Assembly (NCBI GenBank): GCA_019614645.1
Contig: JABWDB010000035.1
Coordinates: forward strand, 496,001 to 560,000
Direction: 5' to 3'
DNA from: Stratiolaelaps scimitus
Lineage: Eukaryota > Arthropoda > Arachnida > Mesostigmata > Laelapidae
Length of the DNA stretch: 64,000 nt
Made by a program: the position numbers and the translations under genes. Below the pieces are notes generated by a model. That model had not been told where the DNA came from. It worked only from the letters and a program-made list of their open reading frames with translations, and did not search any database. Shown here piece by piece: positions 1-11,849 of this stretch (positions are counted from its first letter, which is position 1; every line of letters begins with the position of its first letter).

Positions 1-1244
1 ATAAGGACAAAAAAAATGTATATATATATATATAGTAACATTACGAAGTCGAATCTGACTCTATGTCAGCTAGCTGTGATACTGTGCTTGTGTGACAGAT
101 ACGTTGTTATGTGCAGCAGACTATATATTTGCTCGATAGTAGTGACACATATCCGCAGGGTCCGGGTGAAACATGGAGCGAGGTGGCGAATTCAAATTTA
201 CTAAATAATTTATGCGTCCGCATTAATTCGTGCAATTGTCTCGTCGACCACAAAGCGCATGCATTACGTATGCTAAATCTGCTCCCGATACGACACGTGG
301 GCATTCCTTACTCAGTGGCATTTTACAGCCGCGATCGGATCGAGCTCGATCTCATGTTGAAACAGTCCGTACGAATAAGTGGCTGCCTGAAATCGATCGA
401 CTTCTAAGCTTCTGTAAGATCCTAGGACCGGGATAATATGCAGCTCGGTATTCTACGGCGGGGTAGCGCGAGCTGGAGATTCAATCAGTGGTCTTTTATG
501 GTGACAATACAATCGTGTTCGAGTATCTATCTCCTACTATATCTCCGTTTGACATCGGCTTGAAGCCCAGACGAGACCCAATCTGAGGAGCGATTATGAC
601 TGTTTCGTCTCTAAGCGTTCATCACACGTCTTAAACGAAAGTTCAAATGTTAACACTGATAACAATCATAATCATTGCATCTCTGTGGCCAATAATATCT
701 ATGAGTATGCTAAAAGCTCACTGTTTTGTAACGAACACCGATAATCGTCTATGCGCTTACAGCCAGCTATGCAACATTGTATCTATAATGCTTTAACACA
801 AACGCAAATACAGTCTCTCCTCGACTCGAGCCAGCCAGCCAGCCAGCAGACACTAATGAGATCGTACGCGGCCTAACACAAAAGCAACTTGCTATTTTGT
901 TGCTGTCTATCTGATGCGTAGCCGGTAATTCGACGACGCTGCCACTAATTGACACGTTTAGCGGTTATCAAGTTACTTCAAGAAGCCACTGTATCAGTTA
1001 CACACACACACACGCACACATCTACGATACCGGCACCGAGCTTCGCCATACAACTGCGAGTGTATGAGATATGAACGAATGCATGAATTGAAACCATTGA
1101 CGTCACAGTTAGCACATACAATAACATAACAGCTCTCAAGGACATAATCACACGTCATCGATGTCGATTATTAGTGATTATTTTTTTCTCGTGTGTTGTT
1201 ATCTTGCTGTGCTCGTTCATCTGATGAAGCTGCCTTGTTCACAG
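1..1244 (+). other. Upstream intron of the TRPC-type channel gene
   Basis: No coding sequence is recognisable here. The segment ends in a usable acceptor, with a pyrimidine-containing stretch before CAG at 1242-1244. Because the first exon seen starts exactly at the post-S6 TRP-box region, this stretch must be intron, and the S6/pore exon must lie further upstream, outside the window. It holds a (TA)n run at about 20-36 and a short CA-rich stretch near 1000. Confidence 0.6.
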
Positions 1245-1507
1245 GAACACGCGGACGTCGAGTGGAAATTTGCACGTTGCAAGCTGTGGATGAGCTATTT
1301 TGAAGACGGGGGCACTGTGCCGCCTCCGTTCAATATCATACCGACGCCTAAAAGCATTGGCTATCTGTGTTCATGGTTCTGGCGAAAATTCTGTGGCCAC
1401 TCAAGGAGCGCCAAGAAGGAGCACCTTAAGACGATACGGCGGAAGGCTCGCCAGGCGAGCGAGCGTGACCTCAAATATCAGAGCATCATGAGGAACCTCG
1501 TGAGACG
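1245..1507 (+). CDS. TRPC/TRP-gamma-like channel, exon with TRP box
   Basis: This exon encodes the start of the cytoplasmic C-terminus of a TRPC-type cation channel, a plasma-membrane channel usually gated downstream of phospholipase C. It reads EHADVEWKFARCKLWMSYFE, with EWKFAR being the TRP box that follows the S6 helix. This continues with VPPPFNIIPTPKS and a basic stretch ending IMRNLVRR. The acceptor CAG ends at 1244 and the donor is GTATGA at 1508. The exon ends with two bases of an Arg codon (phase 2) that the exon at 4769 completes, giving RRYVTSEQRR, as in insect TRP, TRPL and TRP-gamma. Ankyrin repeats, transmembrane helices and pore are not in the window. I prefer TRP-gamma or TRPL over TRP itself because of the MSYFEDG/PPPFNI wording, but the exact paralogue is uncertain. 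Confidence 0.93.
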
Positions 1508-3218
1508 GTATGAATCAGGCTATAGGAACAGCATTGCGACGAATTGATCGAAGGAATATTTATTTGATTTTGAGCCAACCAATGAACCTGAGAGATATTT
1601 AAATGAACGATCCTGAGAAACGTGAACGGCTATTCGTCTCTTATAGCGAATTATATAAAGGGGGTTGATGTTGATGTTGTTGTTGTGTTTTTTTTCATTG
1701 GCTGAGTGCTTTTTTTTGTGCGGGGGAGAACTTCCGTAGAGGATTTGATAGTGCGAGTTCTTTAGGGTTATGGCGGATTTGTTCCCGTAGGTGTTAATGC
1801 CCCCCCCCCTGTGAATTGGCCGAGGCGTTTTGTTTGTATGAAGAAAACAATCTTACGAACTCAGCGGCCATGTGAACTGAATATAACATTCTGGAACAAA
1901 TAGATAATGACTACGGCCGTCGTTTGGATGACTTAATAGACACGTATAATTGCAGATCTTTCTCATATTCTCACTGTATCCGTGTGGATGACCTGACCTC
2001 GACCGAGATCATCGCAGCGTTCATTATGGTTTATTATTAACACTTACTATAATAGCAAACCTCATCAGAAGTACCCAATATTCAATCAGCATAATGAAGG
2101 CAAGCGCTGTAAATTCTTAATCAAATCGCCTATACCATCAATAACTATACAATAAAAGTGCATCCCTTACTCAAAGGTCGTTCATGGGACTCGAATCTTC
2201 GGCCTTCACCTTTCTACTCCGACATATCGATCGTTTTGAGTTGATTCCACTGGACGATTTTTTCCCTTGTTCTGGCCGCCCTGAGAGACTCCCACCCGAG
2301 GTGTACACCACGCGCCGAAAGTTCGCTGTACGTAAAGCGTGTTTGTTTCGTTATGTTTCATCTCTCCGCGTCGCTGTCTCGAAATTGCGTACAGCATTGC
2401 GAAACTTCGTTCGCTGTACGCGAGCGTCGTAATGTTGCATGTTAAGTTGCCGCACTTGCCTGCCTTGGTGAGTCGGGATGGTTGGGGGGTTGTCTGTGTG
2501 TGTGTGTATGGGTGTGGGGAGAGGCTGTACAGGAGGCCTATGGAGATTGTTGCAACGTTGAGGGGTCGTCGGCAGCGAAGCGCGACTGAAGTCTTTCATT
2601 ATTCATGAACGTGGGTTACGGCGACGGGATGTGATGGGCTCGAACGGCTGTTTGGGCACCGGGACCCTGGGAACGATACACGGGCAACGATATGGGAATG
2701 GCAGGCCGTGACGGTGGTATACCTTAGTTGCCCCGCTGCGACGAACCGATTGGGACGGTGTACGCGGACGTGTGGCCCTCTGGGACTCCGGCTGTCCGCG
2801 GCTAGGGGATGTCAAACTTGTGTTATGAGTGAAACACGGAACGGCGAACGTTGCGTCGCGAATGACGCGACGCAGGCAGCCTCGGAAGACAGCGTGCTGC
2901 CGTTGCCCCGTTGCATACGGAATGGGTTTCTCAGTCGATGCCGAAGGATGGAGAACCTCCCATCCGGACAAGCTGGCCATAATGGGTGGGACCCAATCCC
3001 ATTTCGCCATTGGGGAACGCCCACTATTCCATACGACGTTTGCGTAATAGAGACCTGATCATGTGGTGATGTATGACCCACTCCACAGACGCTTGTCAAT
3101 GAAGCGTTTATTGAAGTATAGTAAAAAAAAACAAACATTATTAAACATCACGCAGGTAAATCAGACAGTAAATTTTTGCCGAACTCTTCGGCCGACCTGT
3201 GCTACGCGAATTTAACTG

Positions 3219-3229
3219 ATTTCCAAATT
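3219..3229. repeat. Target-site duplication, left copy
   Basis: The 11-mer ATTTCCAAATT here is repeated exactly at 3850-3860, on the other side of the retroelement fragment. The pair marks the two edges of one insertion. Confidence 0.8.
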
Positions 3230-3849
3230 ACAACTGTCGATAAAGAATATATATTTATTATAATATATTAAACGTTACAATAGGTCGGAATTTCTAGGGA
3301 TTATGGGGGTGGGAGGGGGTGAGGACGACAACGTCCCGAGGAAGGCGATGGCATTGCCTCTCTGCACAGCGAGGGACAGGCGCTGCAGGAGGAAAGAGCC
3401 AGCGCGCTTGTCCCCGGTGGCGCGGATCAACCTGTGGTAGACCCCCTCGAGGAAGTTCGCCGTGAGAGGGCCGTGCCCGCCCAGGGTCTCAAAGGCGAGG
3501 GGGGAAAACAGGTGCGTTGCTTGGAGTGCGGCGTACTTCCTCAGCTTTGCCCGCTCCGCACGCGCTACTGCGTAACCGGGGATGGTTGCACAGTGGTTGA
3601 CATAAGAGGGTGCTAGAGTGTCAACCACAGTGCCGTCCCAAACCAGGTGCTGCCCTCGATGGAAGGGGACAAGGGTGAGGCCGTCAGGGCGGCGCCCGTC
3701 AGAGGTGTCGAGGCCCTGTGGCTCCCTTGTGCAAGGAATACCGGCGGAGTGGAGGGCCCTCACGAGCGTGTCATTAAGCATCGTGTGTCGCGGATGGCGA
3801 CCGGCGCTGCGTTCGCACGAGAGACCGTGATGGCCATTCGTCACCATCA
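3230..3849 (-). mobile_element. 5'-truncated non-LTR retrotransposon fragment
   Basis: This is an insertion of about 620 bp in antisense orientation inside the channel intron, bounded by ATTTCCAAATT duplications. On the - strand it reads an open frame and then an AT-rich tail of about 45 bp. The frame has HGLSC, then RHPRH, then RPDG followed 15 residues later by WD, then PSYVNH, FETLGG and FLLQRLSLAVQRGN. This order is typical of the C-terminal region after the reverse transcriptase in a widespread invertebrate non-LTR family. The PD...D spacing is compatible with a restriction-like endonuclease fold. The 5' edge lies exactly at the duplication, which is the usual result of incomplete target-primed reverse transcription. 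Confidence 0.85.
3275..3849 (-). pseudogene. Retroelement C-terminal domain, 5'-truncated ORF
   Basis: This is an open frame of about 190 codons with no internal stop. It is the C-terminal part of a retrotransposon polyprotein; the reverse transcriptase part is missing because the insertion is truncated. The absence of stops suggests a fairly recent insertion. Visible landmarks are a GHHGLSC motif that normally ends a zinc-binding cluster, the RPDGLTLVP...LVWDGTV segment with two acidic residues, and a conserved end with SFLLQRLSLAVQRGNA. Two decayed relatives lie at 18781-18975 and 51750-52425. It has no proper start of its own and is not a host gene. Confidence 0.8.
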
Positions 3850-3860
3850 ATTTCCAAATT
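3850..3860. repeat. Target-site duplication, right copy
   Basis: This is an exact second copy of ATTTCCAAATT (first copy 3219-3229), at the 5' edge of the truncated retroelement. Confidence 0.8.
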
Positions 3861-4768
3861 GATTTGCTCAGTAAACGACGTGAAGCGTTTGATTCGGTCC
3901 ATAGATGTATGATGGCCTAGGACGAGAGTGCTATCCAAGTAATTTACAGTGCAATTTACTGCCGTTGTGTTTCATGAAAAATGTAGAAATGTTTCTAAAA
4001 ATGTAGAACTATCCATTTTCGTTAAATGTTGCGATGAGTAGCTAAGGCAGACAACACACAGACTAAGCAACCAGTTAACTTCTTCATTTACAGATTTTTT
4101 GGAGAATGTTGGTAAGCAATACATAACGACAACGAAACACGCCCCGACAATTTAATAGTTCTCCATGCTACCATCATATCGGTTGTGGTCGATCGTTGTT
4201 TGTGCAGGAGAGCGTCTACTGACAATGTAACCAAGTACCACGTAGCACTGCGCAACACAATCGCGTTTAGGTGCCGGACACCCATTGCTGATTCTGATCT
4301 CGACAAATTCTAGTCTTCTTCTGGCGAGCTCACTGATTATTTACCATGTGTCGTAACCTCTGGTTGTGGCCATGTCGACCATTGACGTGACAGTGTTGCC
4401 AAACGCTGAGTTCTATTTAGCCGCCCTTCCGCATATTGTCCCGCACGGTAATATTATATCTAACACTCGCTCGACCATGTGGTCAAGCTTTCATTAACTA
4501 AAGTCGTTGCATACACTACCTAGCCACACCGCGCGACGATCGAATGACAACCGTACACGTTCGAAGCGACAGGCACACGACAACACCTGAAAGCCGGGCA
4601 ACTTTTCGGTGACCTCGATCTCTGCGGCCACGGCCGCTTCATTGGCCTCCGCGCCGCGGGGTAACGCTTGTAACGCTAGCGGCTACGACGATCTCGGTTT
4701 GGACAAAAGCAAAAAAAAATCATCCTAATCGGCACATTGCCTGCTGTTGATGTTACCCGATGTTGCAG

Positions 4769-4914
4769 ATATGTTACAAGCGAACAGCGGCGTGCGGACA
4801 ACCAAGGGGTGACCGAAGATGACGTTAACGAAATCAAACAGGAAATCTCCTCGTTTAGGTATGAGCTCCTCGAAGTGCTCAAGACCAGTGGGTTCAACAC
4901 TTCGATGGCGTCAG
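4769..4914 (+). CDS. TRPC/TRP-gamma-like channel, coiled-coil exon
   Basis: This is the second channel exon in the window. After the split Arg codon it reads YVTSEQRRADNQGVTEDDVN followed by EIKQEISSFRYELLEVLKTS, then GFNTSMAS. The VTEDDVNEIKQEISSFRYELLE block is one of the best conserved stretches of TRPC C-termini across animals and forms the assembly coiled coil. The upstream LVRRYV part overlaps the region that binds calmodulin and IP3 receptor in TRPC proteins. The acceptor is TTGCAG at 4763-4768 and the donor is GTAAAT at 4915. The exon leaves one base of a Gly codon (phase 1), which fits exactly with the next exon at 5563. The match to TRPC/TRP-gamma is unambiguous; the paralogue name is not. 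Confidence 0.95.
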
Positions 4915-5355
4915 GTAAATACAATGCACACAAGATGGACACGTACGCTATCGGACGTAGCTAATAGCGATGATGTCGGTGGTTTCCACGGGGGCGCCGG
5001 TGTGTACCGGGAGCTTTAGCTCCAGCAGTGGCTATCGCGCCGAGGTTCTCTTGGTGTTTCTCGGCGCACCACCGCTGTTCTTTGCGCCCTGATCGCGCTC
5101 TTCTTACATTCTTCTGGCGTTTGAAATAGACAGCCTGGTGCACAGCGGCTGTCCAACTTGAATAGTGTGTGGCCTGCCTTTGCTGGCTGGACTTGTAGCG
5201 GTAAACCTGCATCGATTCGACCCGGTAGCGGCGGTTATTATTATTATTATTATTATATTGTCCAACTTGAATAGTGTGTGGCCTGCCCTTGTTGCCTGGA
5301 CTTGTAGCGGGCGAACCTGCATCGATTCGACCCGGTAGCGGCGCTTATTATTATA

Positions 5356-5401
<46 letters not shown>

Positions 5402-5562
5402 ATTATTATTATTATTAATTATATAGCAGCGTTTATCTTAGCATTAATAATAATAATGATAACAAGATATTACTGATATATATAAGTGTACGTTTTCTTT
5501 GGACATGCATCATTGTTGTTGTTATTCGCTCTTCATGATCTCCGTTATCTCACACTTTCCAG
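4915..5562 (+). other. Short intron of the channel gene (648 bp)
   Basis: This is the phase 1 intron between the coiled-coil exon and the tail exon. Its acceptor is CACTTTCCAG at 5553-5562. Most of it is occupied by a duplicated retroelement tail with (TTA)n tracts (4985-5425). Confidence 0.85.
4985..5425 (+). repeat. Duplicated retroelement 3' tail with (TTA)n tracts
   Basis: Two near-identical blocks of about 85-90 bases (about 5150-5235 and 5259-5343) each run from GTCCAACTTGAATAGTGTG to CGATTCGACCCGGTAGCGGC. Each is followed by a TTA-repeat tract (about 5234-5256 and 5345-5425). A block followed by a trinucleotide tail is what the 3' end of a non-LTR element or SINE looks like. The tandem copy could come from unequal exchange or a second insertion into the tail. 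The upstream part (4985-5150) is GC-rich and present once. Confidence 0.6.
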
Positions 5563-7280
5563 GTTCAGTAGGGGGTTTAGGAGGCGGGAAGAAGGGACGT
5601 CAACGGGAACGCCGACTGATGAAAGGATTCAATATCGGCCTGATCGACAGTTCTGTTCCGAGTCCCCCAGAGATCAACGTCGAGGAGATGAACGTCACGT
5701 CACGGAAGCCACCTGGCTCTCGGTTGGCCCGCCTCGCTCGTCTCGCAAGCAAAAAGAGCAAACTGCGCCGCAGTCGCTGGGGTCATCTGGTGGAGGCCAC
5801 TCGCAACGCGCGGGCGGCCTTTTCACGGAGTCGCTCCGAGGACTCGGTTAGCAGCCAGAACAGTTACGAACCCTCGCGAAGCCATCATCACCATGCGCAT
5901 CACCATTCACACCCGCACCAACAACATCATCACCAGCACCAACACCAACGTCACCAGCAACCGCATCAGGTGGACGAGCCACACCAGCTTGACAACCTGT
6001 CGTCGGGATCGTCCGACAACGACCTGCACCACGCGAGCTCGTCGCGCTCAGAGACAGCGCTCTCGATGAGGAATCGCTTTTCTAAGAAGCTCAGGAACTT
6101 CAGCCGGTCGAAGCTCAAGCTCGCGTTTTCGGCCGAAGGTCACCGTAAAGCGATCGCCGAGAAGAAGTCCGCGTCGAGGACACTGAGCGCGCCGCCCACA
6201 TCGCTGGGCCAGTCGCAGCTTTCGTTAGCGCCCTCGAAGCGCCACGGCGAGCGTGGCCACAACAACAACACAACAGCGGATGACACCGCGTCGACGGCTG
6301 GTGTAGCTGCAACCGCTGGAGGCAACGGAGGAGGAGGAGGACTCGCGGGCGGGACGGGCGCTGGACAGCCTGGCGTCCACGAGTCCGAGCTGCGGACCGG
6401 TGGCAGCAACGGCTGCAATGGACAGAAACGCGGCACGAATGGCGTTCGCGAGGGCGGTGCTGAGTGCACGCTCCAGCTGCAGCGGCAGGATAGCGTCGAT
6501 GCATCGGCCGGCCACTCACATTCGTGTAACACCCTCATCGGGCTGATGGCCTCGCATAGTTTGCCGACGCCGGGCTTATCGCCCATACCGAGCTGCGCCA
6601 GCTCGAAAGTACCCTCGCCAAGAAACTCGATAAATGGTAGTACTTTCGAGCCGGATGATAGATCAATATCGTTACAGATCGACCGGATGCCGGAAGTGGT
6701 TATCGTCGAGGCGTCTTCTGACGAGAACCAGCTTCCGCTACAGTCGCAGACACCGTCGCCAACACTGTCAACAACAGCGCCACCATCACAGGCCACGACA
6801 AGGTGGCCGTATATACCCAACCAAGCGTCCGGCGCTACGGCAGCCACTGCGGCAACAGCAGCAGCAGCATCATCGACCACATCTGCGGCGTCAGTGGCAT
6901 CGGCGGCGGCAATCGCGGCCGCCGCCGGCGCAGTGGCGATCCGCATGTCCGGATCGGCGGGGTCGAGTCCATATCCAGGGCCGGGATCGCCTGTAGCCAG
7001 CGTCTCCTCAGCCGAATCACTGGACTCGCCCCGTCGACGCAAGCGGTCGTCTGCTTCACCTGGCGCGTCGGCCACCACCGCGAGCCCCCGTTCGGTTGCA
7101 GCGGGCGGAAATCGAGTGGTGACCGGTCCCGCCGGGACCACTGGGGCTCCGCATCAGCTGGCGCCGCCGGCATCTCCTTCCAGTCACCTACATGACGCGG
7201 GTGCCAACGGACTGCCTCTGCTAGTTCGGATGTACGGTATCGAGCCCGCCAATAAGCCCATGAATGTCGAGTGGATCTAG
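5563..7280 (+). CDS. TRPC/TRP-gamma-like channel, last coding exon (tail)
   Basis: This is the terminal coding exon, about 572 residues plus TAG at 7278-7280. It completes the Gly codon left by the previous exon. It opens with GKKGRQRERRLMKGFNIGLI, continuing the cytoplasmic tail. A strongly basic segment follows (KKSKLRRSRWGHLVEATRNA), a possible amphipathic calmodulin-binding site. A His/Gln-rich tract lies at 5880-5975, a second basic stretch (RFSKKLRNFSRSKLKLAF) near 6070-6125, then Gly-rich (6320-6400), Ser/Pro-rich and Ala-rich (6830-6930) regions. The protein ends EPANKPMNVEWI. The hydrophobic C-terminus could be a PDZ ligand, as known for fly TRP binding to INAD; that is inference. 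A tail of this length in one exon, mostly disordered, is long for TRPC proteins. The 333-codon open frame on the opposite strand is a shadow of this GC-rich exon. Confidence 0.9.
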
Positions 7281-9500
7281 GCAGCTCATGACAAATCAGC
7301 TGCACACAACAACCGGCCGCAGCATTCAGCACTAATCATTTGTGTCGTACTACAATCTTATACTATTCGAGATTTGTAGTGCAATCACGTATGACTGTTT
7401 ACGGACGACGTACATGACAACTGCTATTGTACAATATGGTGCGTATATTCGTTGTACCTACAATGACGACGACGACAACCACCTACCTGACGCGAAGGAA
7501 CAAACAATAATCTTCACCGACCGCGCGCCGCACGTCGTGGTGACAATGACGGACACCACCCGGCAATCCGGTTTGTCTCAACAACTGAGAACGAACTTGA
7601 AAACTCAGCTCGGCTTGATCTCGCGAGGAGGAGGAATCGATGGCCACTGCCTCTTCCATCCGGACAAGCCAAAGCAACACGAATACAACAACAAGCGAAC
7701 ACTAACTAAACGTTCCCACAAGACCGCAGCAACTAAAGCGTCAAGCACCGCGCACACAGCCGCACCTTAGACGATGAGCCAGACCGACAGTCAGACAGAC
7801 AGACTGACAGACAGTCAGACAGACTGGTGAACTAACTAATGAATTAATTAACTATCTAACTAACTAAGTAACCAAGTAGCTAGCTAGCCCGGCACGTAAG
7901 CACATGCACTGCAGCAGAAAACGCGCTCGCCCCATGAACGCAAACTGCCGTCGCTGCTAAAGCGATTAAGTGCCAAGAGGCGGAAGATAGATTCTGCTCG
8001 TCTCAGCTGAAACAGTCCGGCCCGACCAGACGCCGGCGAGCTGCTTGCTCGGCGTCGCTTGTTGTCACCGTGGGACGCGCCGGGTCGCGTGCCCGGCCTA
8101 GATGCATCCGCATTCTAATATCGTCGCCAGCCTTAGAGCATACCATTGTAGCAGTTGGAAACTTGCTTGAAACATTGGCAACGGTAATACCAGATGGCTT
8201 CGCTCTCAGCGACAATAACAACAGCCATGGCCAACAATGGCCGGCGTCGATGCGGGCGCAGCCGCCACCTACCTTTGTTGTTCGGTCGGAGATAATCTCG
8301 GAGCGATCCGATGAATCGGGGCACACGCACATCGACGACTCGCCTCTGGGTCATCGGGCTGCAGTTGGCGCTACTACCGAACCGCGCTCCGATCGAGAGC
8401 AAGCTCTTCATTCTGTCAGACCACTGAGTCGACGGCGGAGCCACCCTCTCTGAGCAGGACTCTCTGTTGGTCTACCATGCATACATGCAATACATACGGG
8501 CAAGCGCATGCGCGCATGTCAGGGAAAGGCTGCCAACACTTGACATTGGCAAAAACGCCCGTTCCATCGAAACAGTGAATGAAACAGCGGGGTAAGCGGA
8601 TGTCAATTTGGCCACTACCCTGTTTGCCTCTGGCCAAAACCAGGACGGAAACAGGATGAGCAGGACGCGACGCAGGCGGGCGTCGACAACATGGCGGGCC
8701 GGTGTTGAGATTTGACACTCAGAAACTAAGACGACATAATAACGGCATAGAGATTACATAGTGACCAACAGGCTCGACGTAATTGTCAATCAATAATTCA
8801 CTGTTGTTGCTAGACAATACATAATATGAGTGCATGCGTGCCCGCCACTGTACAAAGTAGACACTTTCAACTGATGACACAACAACGGGAGCACACAGAC
8901 AACGGCAATGACACGAATTCAAAAAAGCGACACATCAACAAGGTGACAAGCAAACAACAACAACCAAATGAATTGGGAACCACTCATTTGGAGGGGGTCG
9001 GCCACTCAATGCCGGTGTCACTAATCGAAGCAGAGGAAGATGCGCAGCTCACTGCGCGCAGCTGACTTTTGAAGATAACTGATAAGTGGATAGGGAACGA
9101 TTGGGAATGATAATGACGAAGAGGAACTTTGCAGAGAACGACATTGTTGCAACAAAGCGGAAAGGCTATAAAGAAACAGAACCTATCTATAATAAATACT
9201 ATCATAACAATAATAATTAGAATAATAATGATAATAACAATAATGATAGTAATAATGGATAGAGAATGAAGCTGTTTTCTACCACTGACGTGTGACTGTA
9301 GTTCACTAGCGGACACAAGATATATATATATATATATGAAGGTAAGCAAGTAACCCTCATAATGATGATACATGAGTAGAACAATGAAACGAAGATTAAT
9401 AATAGTGCTAAAAACAATAAAATATAACAGTGACGATGATATAACAATATTAACGATTATACCTTAGGTGGGCCTTCGCATTTCGTGAGGCCATTTCGGG

Positions 9501-9553
9501 TGAGACCAGTGTACCACTATTGGCGTTCAACCATGAACGCCATCTTGGTCTCA
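9501..9553. repeat. Nested inverted repeat (two-part hairpin)
   Basis: The outer arms TGAGACCA (9501-9508) and TGGTCTCA (9546-9553) are perfect complements. Inside them TGGCGTTCA (9521-9529) and TGAACGCCA (9534-9542) form a perfect 9-bp stem with the loop ACCA. The element lies in the gene-free region 3' of the channel gene. Confidence 0.7.
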
Positions 9554-11849
9554 TTACAACCATCCAAGCCCATGCAAGGGCCTGTCTGACGCAACTAAAT
9601 ATAGAAAAATGAGGTAACAAAAATAGATGTGACACATGTCGCACAGCAAAAGTGGTGGTACATACACATTTTTGACTTGCACATTTTTATCCAATTTACT
9701 ATATATATATATATATATGTGTGTGTGCGTGTGTGGTATTATTACAGGTACTAATAACAAAGAAAAACTTAGCGACAACTATGTAACTATAGGATGACGC
9801 GTGTGTAATTATTTTAATGATAGAATAATAAGAAGAATAATAATTAGCAATGATAGTAACTATTTAATAATCATATACGCCATTCGCCCCTCCTTCTCAA
9901 TCCACCTAATCCGCGCACTTTAATCACTATACCACCCTAAAACACTCGAAACACACACACACACACCACTCAACATTACGATCAAATGAATTGTTCATCG
10001 TCGGTGACTATCGACATCGACACTCACAATTTGTATATTGGTTCTCAGTTGTTGCTACTATTGCTTATTCTGATGACGATGTATGCCTTGTTAAATCCTT
10101 CTCGTTTGAGTTCTTCATCTAGACACGTGGACGCACATTTGGCACTGTGTTTTCACTAGCGATCTCAAAAGCACCATCAATCGGCAAATGGGTGCATGCG
10201 GCGACTCAGGGTGCTTTCCAAGCTTCATAAACTCGGTCCCTTCGCCGAGTACTTCGTATTGAACAATACACACATGCACACACAAACACACCTTCGAATC
10301 GTAAGGTAACAATTACATTACACTCACCTGTCCCGTTCCGATGAGCGTTTTGCCACTATATCGCCTGTACGCCTTGTAACTGAATGGAATCCGGACACCT
10401 TGAAACAGCGACATATGGATGAGGCGGAGACGAGACAACGGGTGGCCGCGCGATATCTCCCAGGAAAGAAAAGGCAGAGAGAGAAAGAGGGAGAGAAAAT
10501 ATGAATGTGTTTTTTCTTGAACCACAGCACCCAAAGCAACCATACCCCTAATGTGCTGTAATGAGACGCATTGCTTTCCCGATTTAGCAGCAAGGTGAGC
10601 CGTTTCATTGGGGTTTTTGGTTACTCATGCCGATTAGAAATGCAACAGAGAGCATAATTACGATCGGTAGAACAACGTAATAATAATAATAATAATGACA
10701 TAGACATACGTAAACAACGCTGGTGATACGTGAAGCGATTAGAGGACCTGAACGGAAGTGAGTGCCGAAGTTGAGCTGTTCATGATGGAGTTGCAGTTCA
10801 CAGGCCCCCCGCTATTAAACACCGGTAGACTCGAGTACCATTTTACAACTAATCCTTACTATCAGTCCTGCTATCACAGTAGCTAGTGTTGCGGACAACA
10901 GCTATGTGCTAGCGAACAATTAATGAATGACCATTGTACAACTCTAATTGACTAGCTGCTGACTAATTAACTATTTTCGTTTGCTCGATTCGATTGGGGG
11001 GCGATTACGGACGGCGTCTCTCTCTTGTTCTACCGACGAGAAGAAAGTGTTTTCTTTGTCTGAGAGCCTCCTCCCCTGCTTAGGCATCTGAAGCAGTACA
11101 AGAGCTATCTCACAACTAACTACCACCACTAACTATTATTACTAATGTGAATAATAATAATAATAATACTAATAATATTCAACAACTCCCGCCTAACCAA
11201 CTAATAACTAATTACTACAAATGTCTCCACACCTCAGTCCATCCAAATGACACATGCGCGCATCAAACACAAATATAATATACCGAGCCTATGAGACACA
11301 CATCATCAACATAACGAACAGGCACATCCAGCAATATCGTTGAACGGACAATGTAGGCAACCTGAGATGAAACACCATTCTAAGTTTGTTGAACGAAACG
11401 TGTATAAAAACAGTCACGACCGATCATTCTTATTTCTCGTTATGTAGCTGTTCATACTGAACCCTCCGCACCCAACACAGGTTACAGCTAACGCCACGTT
11501 CTCCCTGCATAGAAAACAGCACAGGCGCCAGCAGCCGCTGTTATGTTCCCACAATCGTGGTTACGTTGTGTCTCATGTTTCTGAGAGGCCGCCGAGCTAG
11601 GGGCCAAACGCTAGACTGGGCGAGCTGTGCTGACAAACGAGGGAGACTGACTCCCTTCTATTTATCTAGAGTAATAATAATGAATCGGAAACAGTCCGGG
11701 CGGGCTGTTAGCCAGCTCTGGTGCTGTCCAATGGGGATAGACACAAGGAGAGAGGGGGGGGGGTCGAGGGACCGGAAACAGTGGACATTTGATGAATTCG
11801 TCTTCATTTCGACTGGTGTTTCCCGCTAAGGGGAGTCGCTGATCGTGAC

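Larger units (their letters stand above)
1508..4768 (+). other. Intron of the channel gene (about 3.3 kb)
   Basis: This is an intron between two exons that join in phase 2. The donor is GTATGA and the acceptor is TGTTGCAG. It contains a 5'-truncated antisense retroelement at 3230-3849. The GC-richer stretch 2180-3060 has several overlapping open frames on both strands, none of which I recognise. The remainder, including 3861-4768, shows nothing coding. Confidence 0.8.

Noticed and set aside
2603..3058. Overlapping 135- and 116-codon frames in the channel intron
   Set aside because: Both strands are open because the DNA is GC-rich. I could not match either to a retroelement or a host protein.
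5499..5562. Upstream extension of the last exon with an ATG at 5499
   Set aside because: The acceptor at 5561-5562 and the exact phase fit with the exon ending at 4914 make these bases intron.
6140..7141. 333-codon open frame on the - strand
   Set aside because: It lies entirely within the last exon of the channel gene on the opposite strand. GC-rich repeated codons leave the complement free of stops, and the + strand has matching splice phases and conserved protein.
7342..7770. 142-codon open frame downstream of the channel stop
   Set aside because: Low-complexity content, no family features and no splice context. Treated as UTR or flank.
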